Origin: Syntrophobacter sp963666995
GTDB lineage: Bacteria; Desulfobacterota; Syntrophobacteria; Syntrophobacterales; Syntrophobacteraceae
Direction of reading: 5' to 3'
NCBI GenBank assembly: GCA_963666995.1
Contig: OY762941.1
Location: 4,030,001-4,094,000, forward strand
DNA length: 64,000 bases
Shown: in pieces, positions 63,436 through 64,000 of the stretch
Layout: each line of letters begins with the position of its first letter
Position numbering within the stretch: position 1 is the first letter of the stretch
Position numbers and translations under genes: made by a program
Notes under the pieces: model-generated
The model's input: the letters and a program-made list of their open reading frames with translations, nothing else
Told to the model about the DNA's origin: nothing
Databases searched by the model: none

Positions 63436-64000
63436 CTAGGCGACTTCCTCCTTGACCGATACGGCGATCTTGTAAAGGACGGTCAATACGAAAAACCCGG
63501 TAGCCCAGACTCCGAGAGCGATCATCAATTCGGGGACCGTCGGAGCGTACTCACGCACCTGGTCGAAGGGGTTCGGGATAAAACCGGCCACAACCAGCCC
63601 GAGGCCCTTTTCGAGCCACATGGAGACAAACACCGCCACGCAGGCGATCTTCAGGGTGGAATCGGCCTTTCGGGTCCTGGGGTTGATGAGGAGTACAAGC
63701 GCCACGACGGCCAGGATGACGAACGTCCACATGAAGGGAACGAGTTTGGCGTGCCCCTCGAGCCCGACGAAGAGGTACTTCAGTGCGTCCATGTGGGATG
63801 GAATCCGGCTGTAAAAAGCGGTGAAGAACTCCAGCCCGACAAAGAATACGCTGATGATCATCGCATAGGTAACGATTTGCGAGAGTTTGTCGATGGCTTC
63901 CCTGCCCGCATCGAACTTCGTGTACTTCCTGATGGTGAAAGCAAGGAGGATGAGAAGGGCAGGGCCGGAGGCAAAAGCCGACGCGAGGAATCGGGCGGCC
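63436..64000 (-). CDS. dsrP: DsrP / NrfD-type membrane subunit (3' part)
   Basis: Partial; the 5' end is outside the window and the frame is open to the edge. Several membrane helices, with MIISVFFVGLEFFTAFY, SMWLEKGLGLVVAGFIPNPF and a final TVLYKIAVSVKEEV. This fits DsrP, the quinone-linked NrfD-family subunit of the DsrMKJOP complex that feeds electrons to sulfite reduction. Other NrfD subunits (Hmc, Qrc) are possible. Adjacent dsr genes must lie beyond the right edge. Confidence 0.8.
   Translation of the reverse strand, partial: AARFLASAFASGPALLILLAFTIRKYTKFDAGREAIDKLSQIVTYAMIISVFFVGLEFFTAFYSRIPSHMDALKYLFVGLEGHAKLVPFMWTFVILAVVALVLLINPRTRKADSTLKIACVAVFVSMWLEKGLGLVVAGFIPNPFDQVREYAPTVPELMIALGVWATGFFVLTVLYKIAVSVKEEVA

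Overview
The window looks like a stretch of chromosome from an anaerobic, sulfate-reducing or syntrophic Deltaproteobacterium (Desulfobacterota), closest in flavour to Syntrophobacter-type organisms. This is inferred from a DsrP-like membrane subunit at the right edge, a KorDABC ferredoxin oxidoreductase, a CoA-linked acid oxidation operon with EtfBA-FixCX, two sigma-54 activators, a TRAP transporter and the generally GC-rich coding sequence. No database search was possible, so the taxonomy is an inference.

Layout. 1-25.6 kb is mostly housekeeping: the 3' end of hisA, a YqeY protein, dnaG-rpoD, a CAU-anticodon tRNA, a Nif3-like protein, a coiled-coil/Zn-ribbon protein, prs, an NCS2 permease with an overlapping Nudix gene, fdhD overlapping a cysteine desulfurase, argA-secA-argJ, glgP, an aminotransferase, a SPOR protein, surE and korDABC (minus strand).

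26.4-40.2 kb is the first accessory module. A PAS/sigma-54 activator is followed by three GATGC/GCATC dyads and a sequence matching the -24/-12 consensus. Downstream lies an operon for a CoA-transferase, a 4-hydroxybutyryl-CoA dehydratase-family protein with altered metal-ligand positions, an acyl-CoA dehydrogenase, EtfB, EtfA, a FixC-type quinone oxidoreductase and a FixX ferredoxin. An MFS carrier, a lipoprotein and a second dehydratase paralogue follow. The set can activate an acid as its CoA ester, remove a substituent, oxidise it and pass electrons to quinone.

42.4-59.6 kb is the second accessory module. A two-PAS sigma-54 activator is followed by a TRAP transporter, a D-2-hydroxyacid dehydrogenase, a DapA-family lyase/aldolase and a LarA-like protein. 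A second operon carries soxB-soxD-soxA-soxG (heterotetrameric sarcosine-oxidase type) and a pyrroline-5-carboxylate-type aldehyde dehydrogenase. Both operons are preceded by the same ~100-bp control element: two dyads exactly 70 bp apart, then a shared ATATTTCAG at the same offset and a TGGCAC element. They are therefore probably one regulon, most likely for a cyclic or N-methylated amino acid.

59.8-64 kb holds a pseudouridine synthase, an RsmG-SpoU fusion of two rRNA methyltransferases, an OmpA-type lipoprotein, a repeat-rich gap and the 3' part of dsrP. Several short non-coding repeat families occur, including one element apparently interrupted by another. I saw no CRISPR array, transposase or rRNA gene.
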